Origin: Flavonifractor sp963557075
GTDB taxonomy: Bacteria > Bacillota > Clostridia > Oscillospirales > Oscillospiraceae
Assembly: GCA_963557075.1 (NCBI GenBank)
Contig: CAUWDA010000008.1
Location: forward strand, 9,888-73,887
DNA: 64,000 nucleotides
Direction of reading: 5' to 3'
The notes beneath the pieces are model-generated. The model saw only the letters and a program-made list of their open reading frames with translations. It was not told where the DNA came from and searched no databases. Positions 16,543 through 23,973 of the stretch are shown here, one piece after another. The first letter of the stretch is position 1; each line of letters starts with the position of its first letter. Position numbers and translations under genes: made by a program.

Positions 16543-17607
16543 ATGAAGGAATATCCCGTTCAGCGCGCCGCGGTCCTCAAGCCCAAGCCCGACCCCGCCA
16601 CGCTGGTATTCGGCAGAACCTTTACCGACCACATGTTTATGATGGACTACACCGCCGGCCAGGGCTGGCACGACGGGCGCATCGTCCCCTACGGGCCCAT
16701 CGCGCTGGACCCCTCCGCCATGGTGTTTCACTACGCCCAGGAGGTCTTTGAGGGGCTGAAGGCCTACCGCTCCCCCGACGGCTCTGTCCAGCTCTTCCGC
16801 CCCACCGAGAACGTCAGGCGCATCAACGCCTCCTGTGAGCGCATGTGCATCCCCCCGCTGGATGAGGAGGACGCACTGGCCGCCATCGAGCAGCTGGTCC
16901 GTCTGGAGGCCGACTGGGTCCCTGACCAGCCGGGCACCTCTCTGTATATCCGCCCCTTTATCATCGCCACCACCCCCACTCTGGGCGTCCATGCCTCCCA
17001 TGACTATATCTTCGCCATCATCACCTGCCCCGTGGGGGCCTACTATGCCGAGGGCATCAACCCGGTGAAGATCTATGTGGAGAGCGAGGATGTCCGGGCC
17101 GTCAAGGGCGGCACCGGCTATACCAAGTGCGGCGGAAACTACGCCGCCTCCATCCGCGCCGGGGAGCGGGCCGAGCAGAACGGCTATGCTCAGGTGCTGT
17201 GGCTGGACGGCGTCCACCGCAAGTATATCGAAGAAGTGGGCTCCATGAACGTCATGTTCCAGATCGGGGACACGGTGGTCACTCCCATGCTCACCGGCTC
17301 CGTCCTCCCCGGCATCACCCGTAAGTCCTGCATCGAGCTGATGAAGAGCTGGGGGCTGAAGGTGGAGGAGCGGCTCATCACCGCCCAGGAGCTCTTTGAG
17401 GCCGGGGCCGACGGCTCCCTGAAGGAGGCCTGGGGCACCGGCACCGCCGCCGTCATCTCCCCCATCGGCGAGATGGGCTGGGAGGACAAGCATGTGGTGG
17501 TCAACGGCGGCAAGATCGGCCCTCTGGCCCAGAAGCTGTACGATACTCTGACCGGCATCCAGTGGGGCACCCAGCCCGATCCCAACGGCTGGACTGTTAA
17601 GCTGTGA
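16543..17607 (+). CDS. ilvE: Branched-chain amino acid aminotransferase
   Basis: This PLP enzyme interconverts branched-chain amino acids and their 2-oxo acids in the cytosol. The 354-residue protein belongs to the longer type-II BCAT form: the start region contains FGRTFTDHMFMMDYTAGQGW, followed by FHYAQEVFEGLKAYR, the substrate segment LYIRPFIIATTP, and CGGNYAASIRAGERAE. The PLP lysine is expected in VKGGTGYTKCGGNYAAS. AGGAGG sits nine bases before the ATG. I saw no T-box or leucine-rich leader in the 239-base upstream gap. It is followed by a 19-bp terminator, so it stands alone. Confidence 0.95.
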   Translation: MKEYPVQRAAVLKPKPDPATLVFGRTFTDHMFMMDYTAGQGWHDGRIVPYGPIALDPSAMVFHYAQEVFEGLKAYRSPDGSVQLFRPTENVRRINASCERMCIPPLDEEDALAAIEQLVRLEADWVPDQPGTSLYIRPFIIATTPTLGVHASHDYIFAIITCPVGAYYAEGINPVKIYVESEDVRAVKGGTGYTKCGGNYAASIRAGERAEQNGYAQVLWLDGVHRKYIEEVGSMNVMFQIGDTVVTPMLTGSVLPGITRKSCIELMKSWGLKVEERLITAQELFEAGADGSLKEAWGTGTAAVISPIGEMGWEDKHVVVNGGKIGPLAQKLYDTLTGIQWGTQPDPNGWTVKL

Positions 17608-17638
17608 CGCCGATCCCGACCCTTCCAAAACCCTTCCC

Positions 17639-17680
17639 AAAATATCGGAGCGGGGCCTGACGGCCCCGCTCCGATATTTT
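17639..17680. terminator. Terminator after ilvE
   Basis: Perfect 19-bp arms (17639-17657 and 17662-17680) beginning AAAATATCGGAGCGGGG, with loop TGAC. The symmetrical A/T ends could serve both ilvE and the convergent pseudouridine synthase gene. Confidence 0.92.
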
Positions 17681-17722
17681 CAGCTTGTCGAAACGTTTTT
17701 TCGACTCAAATTCAAGCCGTTC

Positions 17723-18580
17723 TCACCGGGCCAGCCGGCGGAACCCGGCGGGGGCCTCCGCCCGGAAGGTCCGCACCTCCCCGCTGAAGGGGTCGGTGAG
17801 GGTCAGCTCATGGGCGTGGAGGCACAGCCGGCCCAGGGGATCGGTGGCCGCTCCATAGTCCCGGTCTCCCACCACCGGGCAGCCCAGCTCGCTGAGGTGG
17901 GCCCGGATCTGGTTTTTCCGCCCGGTATCAATGTCCACCTCTAAAAGTGCGTATTTCTTTCCCCGGGCCAACGTGGTATAATGGGTCACCGCTTCCTTGC
18001 CGCCGCTGCGCACAGAGTAGACCTTGTGGGCGGCGTTCTCCCGCAGCAGGGTGCGAATGGTCCCCCGCTCCTCGGGGGGCGCACCCTCTACCACCGCCAG
18101 GTAGCCCCGGCGGGAGACCAGCGCGTCCCATTTGTCCTGAAAGGCCCGCTTGGTCCCCTCATCCTTGGCAAATAAAAGCACGCCGGAGGTGTCCCGGTCC
18201 AGCCGGTGGACGATGAACACCCTGGCCCGCGGGTCGGCCCGACGGACATAGTCGGTGGCCAGCCGGTAGGCGGTGCGGTTCTTTTCCTTGTCGCTGGCCA
18301 TGCTGAGCAGCCCTGCGGGCTTCTCAATGACCAGCAGACGCCCGTCCTCCCAGAGGATGGGGAAGGGGGCCTTTCCGTCTCCCGCCCCCTGGGGCAGTAC
18401 AGTCACGGTCTGCCCCGGCGTCAGGGGATGGTCGTGGCGGGTGATGGTCTTTCCGTCCACCTGGACCTGCCCCCGGGTCAGCAGGGACTTTACACTGTTG
18501 CGGCTCTTGCCTGCCACATGGTCCAGCAGAAAGGGCAGCAGCGTATCCTGCCCCTCCACGGGGTAGCGTTTTTCTTGCAT
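17723..18580 (-). CDS. RluA-family RNA pseudouridine synthase
   Basis: RluA-family enzymes isomerise uridine to pseudouridine in rRNA or tRNA. The 285-residue protein has an N-terminal S4-like RNA-binding domain (SRNSVKSLLTRGQVQVDGK) and a catalytic domain with VIEKPAGLLSM, the signature HRLDRDTSGVLLFAKD containing the catalytic aspartate, and GRKNQIRAHLSELGCPVVGD. Family size is normal. The exact target site (RluC, RluD or another) cannot be assigned by eye. It is divergent from the nitroreductase gene, 31 bases away, so their promoters overlap. Confidence 0.92.
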   Translation of the reverse strand: MQEKRYPVEGQDTLLPFLLDHVAGKSRNSVKSLLTRGQVQVDGKTITRHDHPLTPGQTVTVLPQGAGDGKAPFPILWEDGRLLVIEKPAGLLSMASDKEKNRTAYRLATDYVRRADPRARVFIVHRLDRDTSGVLLFAKDEGTKRAFQDKWDALVSRRGYLAVVEGAPPEERGTIRTLLRENAAHKVYSVRSGGKEAVTHYTTLARGKKYALLEVDIDTGRKNQIRAHLSELGCPVVGDRDYGAATDPLGRLCLHAHELTLTDPFSGEVRTFRAEAPAGFRRLAR

Positions 18581-18611
18581 ACTCTCACATCCTGTCAGGA
18601 GGTTTTTTCAT

Positions 18612-19340
18612 ATGAATGACGTACTCCATCAGCTCCGGGAACGCAAATCGGTGCGGGCCTATCTGGAAAAACCCATCGCGCCGGAGGACAAGCAGGCCAT
18701 TCTGGAGGCGGCCTGCGCCGCCCCCACGGCGGGCAATCAGCAGCTCTACACCATTCTGGACGTCACCGACCAGCACCTGAAAGACACTCTGGCCGACACC
18801 TGCGACCACCAGCCCTTTATCGCCCAGGCGCCGCTGGTGCTCATCTTCTGCGCCGACTGCCAGAAATGGTACGACGCCTTCGCTTCCGGCGGCTGTTCTC
18901 CCCGGAAGCCCGGCCCCGGGGATCTGCTGCTGGCCTGCTCCGACGCCAACATCGCCGCCCAGAACGCGGTCACCGCCGCCTGGAGCCTGGGCATCGGCTC
19001 CTGCTACATCGGGGACATCCTGGAGCAGTGCGAGACCCACCGGGCGCTGCTGAACCTGCCGGAGTATGTGGTGCCCGCCGCCATGGTGGTCTTTGGATAC
19101 CCCACCGCCCAGCAGCAGGCCCGGGAAAAGCCCCGCCGCCGGGCGCTCTCCCACATCGTCCATGAGAACGGCTACCGCCGGATGGACGCCGGGGAGCTGG
19201 AGCGGATGCTCTCCGACAACGCCGGACAGCGGCCCTACGCCGAGTGGCTCCAGGCCTTCTGTACCCGGAAGTACAACTCTGATTTTTCCAAAGAGATGAG
19301 CCGCTCCGCTGCGGCCTATCTGAAAGCCTTTGGCGAATGA
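18612..19340 (+). CDS. Nitroreductase-family oxidoreductase
   Basis: This family uses FMN and NAD(P)H to reduce nitro compounds, flavins or quinones. The 242-residue protein has the family N-terminus LRERKSVRAYLEKPIAPEDK, the FMN-binding PTAGNQQLYTILDV, a dimer-interface helix region ANIAAQNAVTAAWSLGIGSCYIGD, and the PAAMVVFGYP strand. A GGAGG lies upstream of the ATG at 18612. The C-terminal 45 residues (ending YNSDFSKEMSRSAAAYLKAFG) extend past the core in the manner of NfsA/FRP-type members. The physiological substrate is unknown. Confidence 0.9.
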   Translation: MNDVLHQLRERKSVRAYLEKPIAPEDKQAILEAACAAPTAGNQQLYTILDVTDQHLKDTLADTCDHQPFIAQAPLVLIFCADCQKWYDAFASGGCSPRKPGPGDLLLACSDANIAAQNAVTAAWSLGIGSCYIGDILEQCETHRALLNLPEYVVPAAMVVFGYPTAQQQAREKPRRRALSHIVHENGYRRMDAGELERMLSDNAGQRPYAEWLQAFCTRKYNSDFSKEMSRSAAAYLKAFGE

Positions 19341-19351
19341 ACCCCTACCGC

Positions 19352-19382
19352 AAAAAATGGCCGCCTATGGCGGCCATTTTTT
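19352..19382. terminator. Bidirectional terminator
   Basis: AAAAAATGGCCGCC-TAT-GGCGGCCATTTTTT, perfect 14-bp arms, between the convergent nitroreductase and zinc-ribbon genes. Confidence 0.93.
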
Positions 19383-19395
19383 CGGTGACGGGCGC

Positions 19396-19791
19396 TTAAC
19401 TGCGCTCCTCGAAGCTGGCGCCGCAATTGCGGCAGTTGACGGTGATCTTCCCCTTGCCCCGGGGCACCCGCAGATACTGTCCGCAGTTGGGGCACTTAAA
19501 ATAGCGGTGTTCCTTATCCCGGCTGATGGTGAGCCGCATCTTGAACCACTGGATCACCGGTCCGGCCATTGTCAGGAAGCGGGCGTTTTCCGCCCTGCGG
19601 CGGTCAATGCGGCGGGAAAAGATCCGGAACAGATCCCACAGCAGCACCGCCATAGCCAGCCAGGTGAGCCAGCCCATGTGGGGCAGTCCCGACAGCAGAG
19701 TTAGCACCAGATAGAGGAAAAGCAGGAAAAAGGAGAGTTGATCGCTGCCATACCGTCCATACATCAGCTTGTGCAAGAAATTCATGAGCAT
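19396..19791 (-). CDS. Small membrane protein with C-terminal zinc ribbon
   Basis: Function unknown. The 131-residue protein has two hydrophobic segments near the N-terminus (LSFFLLFLYLVLTLLSGL and WLTWLAMAVLLWDLF), a basic stretch RRIDRRRAENARF, and a C-terminal zinc ribbon with FKCPNCGQYLRVPRGKGKI and two further cysteines in CRNCGASF. The ribbon should face the cytosol. Both ATGs at 19791 and 19785 are possible; AAGGAG fits the first better. It has its own promoter (19844-19872) and a terminator, so it is a single-gene unit. Confidence 0.75.
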   Translation of the reverse strand: MLMNFLHKLMYGRYGSDQLSFFLLFLYLVLTLLSGLPHMGWLTWLAMAVLLWDLFRIFSRRIDRRRAENARFLTMAGPVIQWFKMRLTISRDKEHRYFKCPNCGQYLRVPRGKGKITVNCRNCGASFEERS

Positions 19792-19843
19792 GAAATACGG
19801 TCGTCTCCTTTAAAGTAATATTGGGCGCACTTTTGATGTCTCT

Positions 19844-19872
19844 ATGATATCGCTTGCGGCTTTTTTCGTCAA
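19844..19872 (-). promoter_or_regulatory. Promoter of the zinc-ribbon membrane protein
   Basis: Minus strand: -35 TTGACG (19872-19867), 17-base spacer, -10 TATCAT (19849-19844). Confidence 0.65.
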
Positions 19873-19923
19873 GAACACAACCGTAAACATTTCATGAACG
19901 ATAGATCCCACGCTGTCTTTCTC

Positions 19924-19952
19924 TTGCGGTTTGGGTCAAAAAAAGGTATACT
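19924..19952 (+). promoter_or_regulatory. Promoter of the dCMP deaminase gene
   Basis: -35 TTGCGG (19924-19929), 17-base spacer, -10 TATACT (19947-19952), 40 bases ahead of the ATG. Confidence 0.7.
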
Positions 19953-19992
19953 GACGCCATCGGTCTACATCGTCAGCAAAGGAGGGTCCGCC

Positions 19993-20472
19993 ATGGGCCG
20001 CATCGACAAGGAAAACTATTATCTGGATATCGCTCAAACGGTGGCCGAGCGGGCCACCTGCCTGCGCCGCCGCTACGGCGCCATTCTGGTCAAAAGCGAC
20101 GAGATCATCGCCACCGGCTACAACGGCGCCCCCCGGGGCCGGAAAAACTGCGTGGATCTGAATTACTGCACCCGGGAGGCTCTGAACATCCCCTCGGGGG
20201 AGCGGTACGAGCTGTGCCGCTCGGTCCACGCCGAGGCCAACGCCATCATCTCCGCCGCCCGCAGCGAGACGCTGGGCGCCACCCTGTACATGGCCTGCGT
20301 GGACCCCGCCACCGGGGAGCTCATTGCCGGCTCCACCTCCTGCTCCATGTGCCGGAGACTCATCATCAACGCCGGCATCCAGCGGGTGGTCATCCGCAAC
20401 ACCAAAACGGACTACTCGGTGGTCCATGTGGAGGACTGGATCCGGGAGGACGACTCCCTACCCCAATCCTGA
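19993..20472 (+). CDS. comEB: dCMP deaminase family protein (ComEB-like)
   Basis: The enzyme deaminates dCMP to dUMP, feeding thymidylate synthesis. The 159-residue protein has the zinc-site motif HAEANAI with its catalytic glutamate, and the CSMC pair for the other two zinc ligands. It also has the family opening IAQTVAERATCLRRRYGAI and the ATGYNGAPRG loop. The ATG at 19993 follows GGAGGG at a good distance; the frame is open for 33 more codons upstream but those cross the promoter. A terminator follows. ComEB is the Bacillus name for the homologue; no competence genes adjoin it here. Confidence 0.93.
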   Translation: MGRIDKENYYLDIAQTVAERATCLRRRYGAILVKSDEIIATGYNGAPRGRKNCVDLNYCTREALNIPSGERYELCRSVHAEANAIISAARSETLGATLYMACVDPATGELIAGSTSCSMCRRLIINAGIQRVVIRNTKTDYSVVHVEDWIREDDSLPQS

Positions 20473-20517
20473 CGCGCTTCCCCTAAAATGCGGCACCGCC
20501 GCCATCCCTCCGCGCCA

Positions 20518-20546
20518 AACCGGCCCGTCCTGGGGCCGGTTTTTTA
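20518..20546 (+). terminator. Terminator after the dCMP deaminase gene
   Basis: AACCGGCCC (20518-20526) pairs with GGGCCGGTT (20533-20541), followed by TTTTT. Its T-run overlaps the stop codon of the convergent trmO gene. Confidence 0.88.
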
Positions 20547-21242
20547 TATGGTCTCCGACCCATCCGCCCCCTTGACCCAGCGGACCCGCAGGGTCTCCCC
20601 GTCCACCGAGAAGCCCACCTCGCAGCCGCCGAAGGCCATGCCGTACACCCGGTCAGGGTCGTGTTGGTAGGATGGGCGGGGGTCCCGAGCCAGCACTCCG
20701 GTCAGGGCCTCCCGCTTGTCCTCCGGCACCCGGGAGAGCAGTTCGGGCGGGAACTCCACCGCCAGCACCTTGCCCCCCACGTTGCCGGTAAAGCCCCCCA
20801 GCGCCTCCGGATGGGCGTCGGCGTAGGGCAGGTAGGGCTTGATGTCCAGGATGGGGGTGCCGTCCATCAGGTCGGCCCCCGACACCACCAGCACCGTACC
20901 CAGCTCCGGGTCCTTCCTGATGCCCTCCAGCTTTACGCAGGACAGGCCGATGGAATTGGGCCGGAAGGGGGAGCGGGTGGCGAACACCCCCATCCGGGCG
21001 TTGCCCCCCAGCCTGGGGGGGCGCACCGTGGGGGACCACTTGTCCCGCACCGCCTCAGAAAACTGCCAGATGAGCCAGATGTGGGAGAATTCCTCCAGCC
21101 CCCGCAGGGCGTCCGGATTGCGATATTCAGGCTCAAAGACGACGGTGGCTTTCAATTCCTCCACCAGCCCACTCTGCCGGGGGATGCCGAACTTGGTGGG
21201 AAAGTCGCTGCGGATACGGGCAATGATATGCATGGGGATCAT
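20544..21242 (-). CDS. trmO: tRNA (adenine-N6)-methyltransferase TrmO / TsaA-like
   Basis: TrmO methylates t6A37 of certain tRNAs using SAM. The 232-residue protein shows the TsaA beta-barrel signatures FPTKFGIPRQSGLVEEL, LRGLEEFSHIWLIWQFSE, and VFATRSPFRPNSIGLSCVKLEG, plus LMDGTPILDIKPYLPYAD. It starts at an ATG whose last base is shared with the TGA of the upstream GTPase-nuclease gene (ATGA overlap), so translation is probably coupled. The C-terminal 80 residues match the extended form of the family. Confidence 0.9.
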   Translation of the reverse strand: MIPMHIIARIRSDFPTKFGIPRQSGLVEELKATVVFEPEYRNPDALRGLEEFSHIWLIWQFSEAVRDKWSPTVRPPRLGGNARMGVFATRSPFRPNSIGLSCVKLEGIRKDPELGTVLVVSGADLMDGTPILDIKPYLPYADAHPEALGGFTGNVGGKVLAVEFPPELLSRVPEDKREALTGVLARDPRPSYQHDPDRVYGMAFGGCEVGFSVDGETLRVRWVKGADGSETI

Positions 21243-23890
21243 TTGCTTTCCTCCTGTGCCTTTTTCAGGGCGGCGGCCACCGGCCGGGACGGGGTGGCCC
21301 GGTTGTTTTGGGCCAGAATGGCGGCGATCTGTCCGCCCACCTGCTCCACTTCCGCCCTGAAGGTGGTGGCGGACAGGCGCAGAGCTCCGTGACCCAGGAT
21401 GATGAGCTGCTCCGCCCCGTCGGAGGTGGCCACCCGCACCCGGTTGTGCCTGCCGATCTCATAGGTGGCCCGCTCGATATAGGTGTCCGCCGTCTCCGCT
21501 TCTTTGGTATACACAACGTAAATATTGTGGTACTTGAATACATCCTGTACATTCCGGGGCACCTTGTAGGCGTCAAACACCAGGATGAGCACGCATTTTT
21601 TAAAGCCCTGGTAGTTGCTCAGCAGATCCATCAGCATCTGCCGGGCGGCGTCCAGATTGGTCTGGGCCACCGACTTGAGCTCCTCCCAGGCGAAAATGAT
21701 GTTGTAGCCGTCCACCAGCAGGTACTCCGGCCCCCGGTTCTGGGTCCGGACGTTGTACTTCCCCTCATCCAGGCTGGTGCGGGCCGGCTTGGGCTGGGGC
21801 CGGAAGGAATTGCGCTCCACCTTGCCGTAGGTGCGCTCGTAGATGGCCAGCAATTCCTTGTCCTGCTCCAGCGACAGGCCGGGAGCAGAGCTGCTCCGCC
21901 GCGTGGGGGCGGCGGGGGTCTCAGGCTCCGGGGGCGCTTCCAGCGACAGGCCGCTGTCCACATGGGCCATGGCCTTCACCTGGTCCCAGCCCACGTGGTA
22001 TCCCGCGCCGTGGGCGCAGAACACCGAGCCGGCCGGGTTGTCCACATCCCGCTCCGGGTCGTAGCCCAGCGCCTCCACCACGGCCTGCTGATCGTGGCAG
22101 GGAAAATAGCCCTTCAGGGTGCAGCTCAGCCGCCCCATCCCTCTGGTGTAGGCGGCCACCTCGCTGCCGTAGTCCCGCAGCCCCGCCACCGGGGCGGAGC
22201 CGGTGAGGACGGTGAGCTCTCCCGCCGTCTCCGGCGGGTCGCAGTCGCCCCCCATCCGCTGCAAATCGCTCATAGCCCGCCCCACCTGGGGGGCGGGCAC
22301 CTCCAGCCGGAAGGAATACCAGGGCTCCAGCAGGAGGCTCTCCGCCTCCATCAGGCCCTGGCGCACCGCCCGGTAGGTGGCCTGCCGGAAGTCGCCCCCC
22401 TCGGTGTGCTTGAGATGGGCCCGGCCCGCCAGCAGGGTGATGCGTACATCGGTGAGGGGGGAGCCGGTGAGGACGCCGGGGTGGGCCCGCTCGGCCAGGT
22501 GGGTCAGGATCAGCCGCTGCCAGTTGCCGTCCAGCACGTCCTCCGGGCAGGCGGTGTCCAGCACCACGCCGCTCCCCCGCTCCCCCGGCTCGATGAGCAG
22601 ATGGACCTCGGCATAGTGCCGCAGGGGCTCATAGTGGCCCACGCCGATGACGGGGGCGGCCACCGTCTCCCGGTACACGATACCCCCCTGTCCAAATTCC
22701 ACCGCCATGCCGAACCGCTCCAGGATCATCCGCCGCAGGATCTCCAGCTGGACCTGACCCATGAGCTGGATATGGATCTCCTTCAGCCGCTCGCTCCAAA
22801 CCAGATGGAGCATGGGGTCCTCCTCCTCCAGCTGGCGCAGCTTTTGCAGGGCGGTGACCGGGTCCTGTCCCTCGGGCAGGAGCACTTGATAGGTGAGCAC
22901 CGGCTCCAGGGCGGGGGGCGCCCCCTCCGCCTCAAAGCCCAGGCCCTGCCCGGCGGCGGCGGAGCCCAGGCCGGTGACCGCCACCACGGCCCCCGCCGGG
23001 GCGGTATCCACCGGGCGGAACCTGGCCCCCGCGTACACCCGCAGCTGGTCGGCCTTGTCGCTCCAGCCCGGGCCCTCCAGCACCGTCTTGACCTTCAGGC
23101 TGCCCCCCGTGATCTTCATCCAGGCCAGCCGCCCCCCCTGGCTGTCCCGGGAGATCTTGAAGATGCGGGCCCCGAACTCCGTCCCGTACACCGGCCGGGG
23201 GGCGTATTGCTCCAGGCCCTGCAAAAGCTCCTCCACCCCCTCCAGCCGCAGGGCGGAGCCAAACCAGCAGGGGAAGAGCTTCCGCCGGGCGATGAGGGCG
23301 GAGAGGGCCGCGTCCGAGACCGTCCCCGTCTCCAAATAGTCCTCCAGCAGGGACTCGTCGCACAGGGCGGCCTGCTCGAAGAGGGCCTCCCCATCCGCCA
23401 TATCCACGCAGCCCTCGTCCAGCTTCCCCTTCAGTTCCCCCAGCAGGGCCGCTCTGTCAGTCCCCGCCAGGTCCATTTTGTTGACAAAGAGGAAGGTGGG
23501 CACACGGTAGCGCTCCAGCAGCTTCCACAGGGTATGGGTGTGGCCCTGGACCCCGTCGGTGCCGCTCACCACCAGGACGGCGCAGTCCAGCACCGACAGG
23601 GTGCGCTCCATCTCTGCGGAGAAGTCCACGTGGCCCGGGGTGTCCAGCAGGGTGATCTCCACCGTCTCCAAGGGGAGAACCGCCTGCTTGGAGAAGATGG
23701 TGATGCCCCGCTCCTTCTCCATTGGGTCGGTGTCCAAAAAGGCGTCCCCGTGGTCCACCCGCCCCAGCTTTTTCAGCGCTCCGCAGGCATAGAGCAGGCC
23801 CTCGCTGAGGGTGGTCTTGCCTGCGTCCACATGGGCCAACAGACCGGCACATATCTGTTTTTTGCTGGTTTCAGGCTTCTGCTCGCCCAT
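21239..23890 (-). CDS. TetM/EF-G-like translational GTPase fused to a C-terminal NYN (YacP/Rae1-type) nuclease domain
   Basis: The 883-residue protein joins a ribosomal-protection-type GTPase to a putative endoribonuclease. The G domain is intact: AHVDAGKTT (19-27), RGIT (61-64), DTPGHVD (83-89), NKMD (137-140), and a GSA-type G5. Domains II-V of the TetM/EF-G type follow to about residue 640. A proline-rich linker leads to the NYN domain (about 722-860), with acidic positions in LLVDGYNIIF, LVFDAYK, ETADTYIERAT and VATSDGAEQ, all expected for a PIN-like metal site. Family knowledge: Rae1/YacP cuts mRNA in the ribosomal A site, and TetM-type GTPases work at that site. The combined role is inferred. 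The start ATG has AAAGGAGG eight bases upstream, inside a masking hairpin. Confidence 0.9.
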   Translation of the reverse strand: MGEQKPETSKKQICAGLLAHVDAGKTTLSEGLLYACGALKKLGRVDHGDAFLDTDPMEKERGITIFSKQAVLPLETVEITLLDTPGHVDFSAEMERTLSVLDCAVLVVSGTDGVQGHTHTLWKLLERYRVPTFLFVNKMDLAGTDRAALLGELKGKLDEGCVDMADGEALFEQAALCDESLLEDYLETGTVSDAALSALIARRKLFPCWFGSALRLEGVEELLQGLEQYAPRPVYGTEFGARIFKISRDSQGGRLAWMKITGGSLKVKTVLEGPGWSDKADQLRVYAGARFRPVDTAPAGAVVAVTGLGSAAAGQGLGFEAEGAPPALEPVLTYQVLLPEGQDPVTALQKLRQLEEEDPMLHLVWSERLKEIHIQLMGQVQLEILRRMILERFGMAVEFGQGGIVYRETVAAPVIGVGHYEPLRHYAEVHLLIEPGERGSGVVLDTACPEDVLDGNWQRLILTHLAERAHPGVLTGSPLTDVRITLLAGRAHLKHTEGGDFRQATYRAVRQGLMEAESLLLEPWYSFRLEVPAPQVGRAMSDLQRMGGDCDPPETAGELTVLTGSAPVAGLRDYGSEVAAYTRGMGRLSCTLKGYFPCHDQQAVVEALGYDPERDVDNPAGSVFCAHGAGYHVGWDQVKAMAHVDSGLSLEAPPEPETPAAPTRRSSSAPGLSLEQDKELLAIYERTYGKVERNSFRPQPKPARTSLDEGKYNVRTQNRGPEYLLVDGYNIIFAWEELKSVAQTNLDAARQMLMDLLSNYQGFKKCVLILVFDAYKVPRNVQDVFKYHNIYVVYTKEAETADTYIERATYEIGRHNRVRVATSDGAEQLIILGHGALRLSATTFRAEVEQVGGQIAAILAQNNRATPSRPVAAALKKAQEESK

Positions 23891-23895
23891 GAAAA

Positions 23896-23944
23896 CGCCT
23901 CCTTTTGTGGTTCACAGGAGTGAATTATACCACAAAAGGAGGCG
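23896..23944 (-). promoter_or_regulatory. Ribosome-site-masking inverted repeat with the promoter -10 in its loop
   Basis: Perfect 15-bp arms at 23896-23910 and 23930-23944. The downstream arm contains the ribosome site AAAGGAGG of the GTPase-nuclease gene. The -10 TATAAT lies in the 19-base loop, so a transcript begun there lacks the upstream arm, whereas read-through RNA from lysA carries both. Confidence 0.8.
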
Positions 23945-23952
23945 ATAGTCGA
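23924..23952 (-). promoter_or_regulatory. Promoter of the GTPase-nuclease gene
   Basis: Minus strand: -35 TCGACT (23952-23947), 17-base spacer, consensus -10 TATAAT (23929-23924). The predicted start point is near 23917, inside the loop of the masking hairpin. Confidence 0.65.
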
Positions 23953-23973
23953 GACAGGCCCGGCAGAATGGGC

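Noticed and set aside
21239..23890. Acquired tetracycline-resistance gene of the tet(M) type
   Set aside because: It is much longer than TetM, carries a C-terminal NYN domain, matches the host's GC-rich composition and sits among housekeeping genes; calling it a resistance gene is not supported.
21308..23923. A plus-strand open frame of about 870 codons opposite the GTPase-nuclease gene
   Set aside because: Antisense shadow rich in His, Gln, Pro and Gly, with no ribosome site; the minus-strand protein has intact catalytic motifs.
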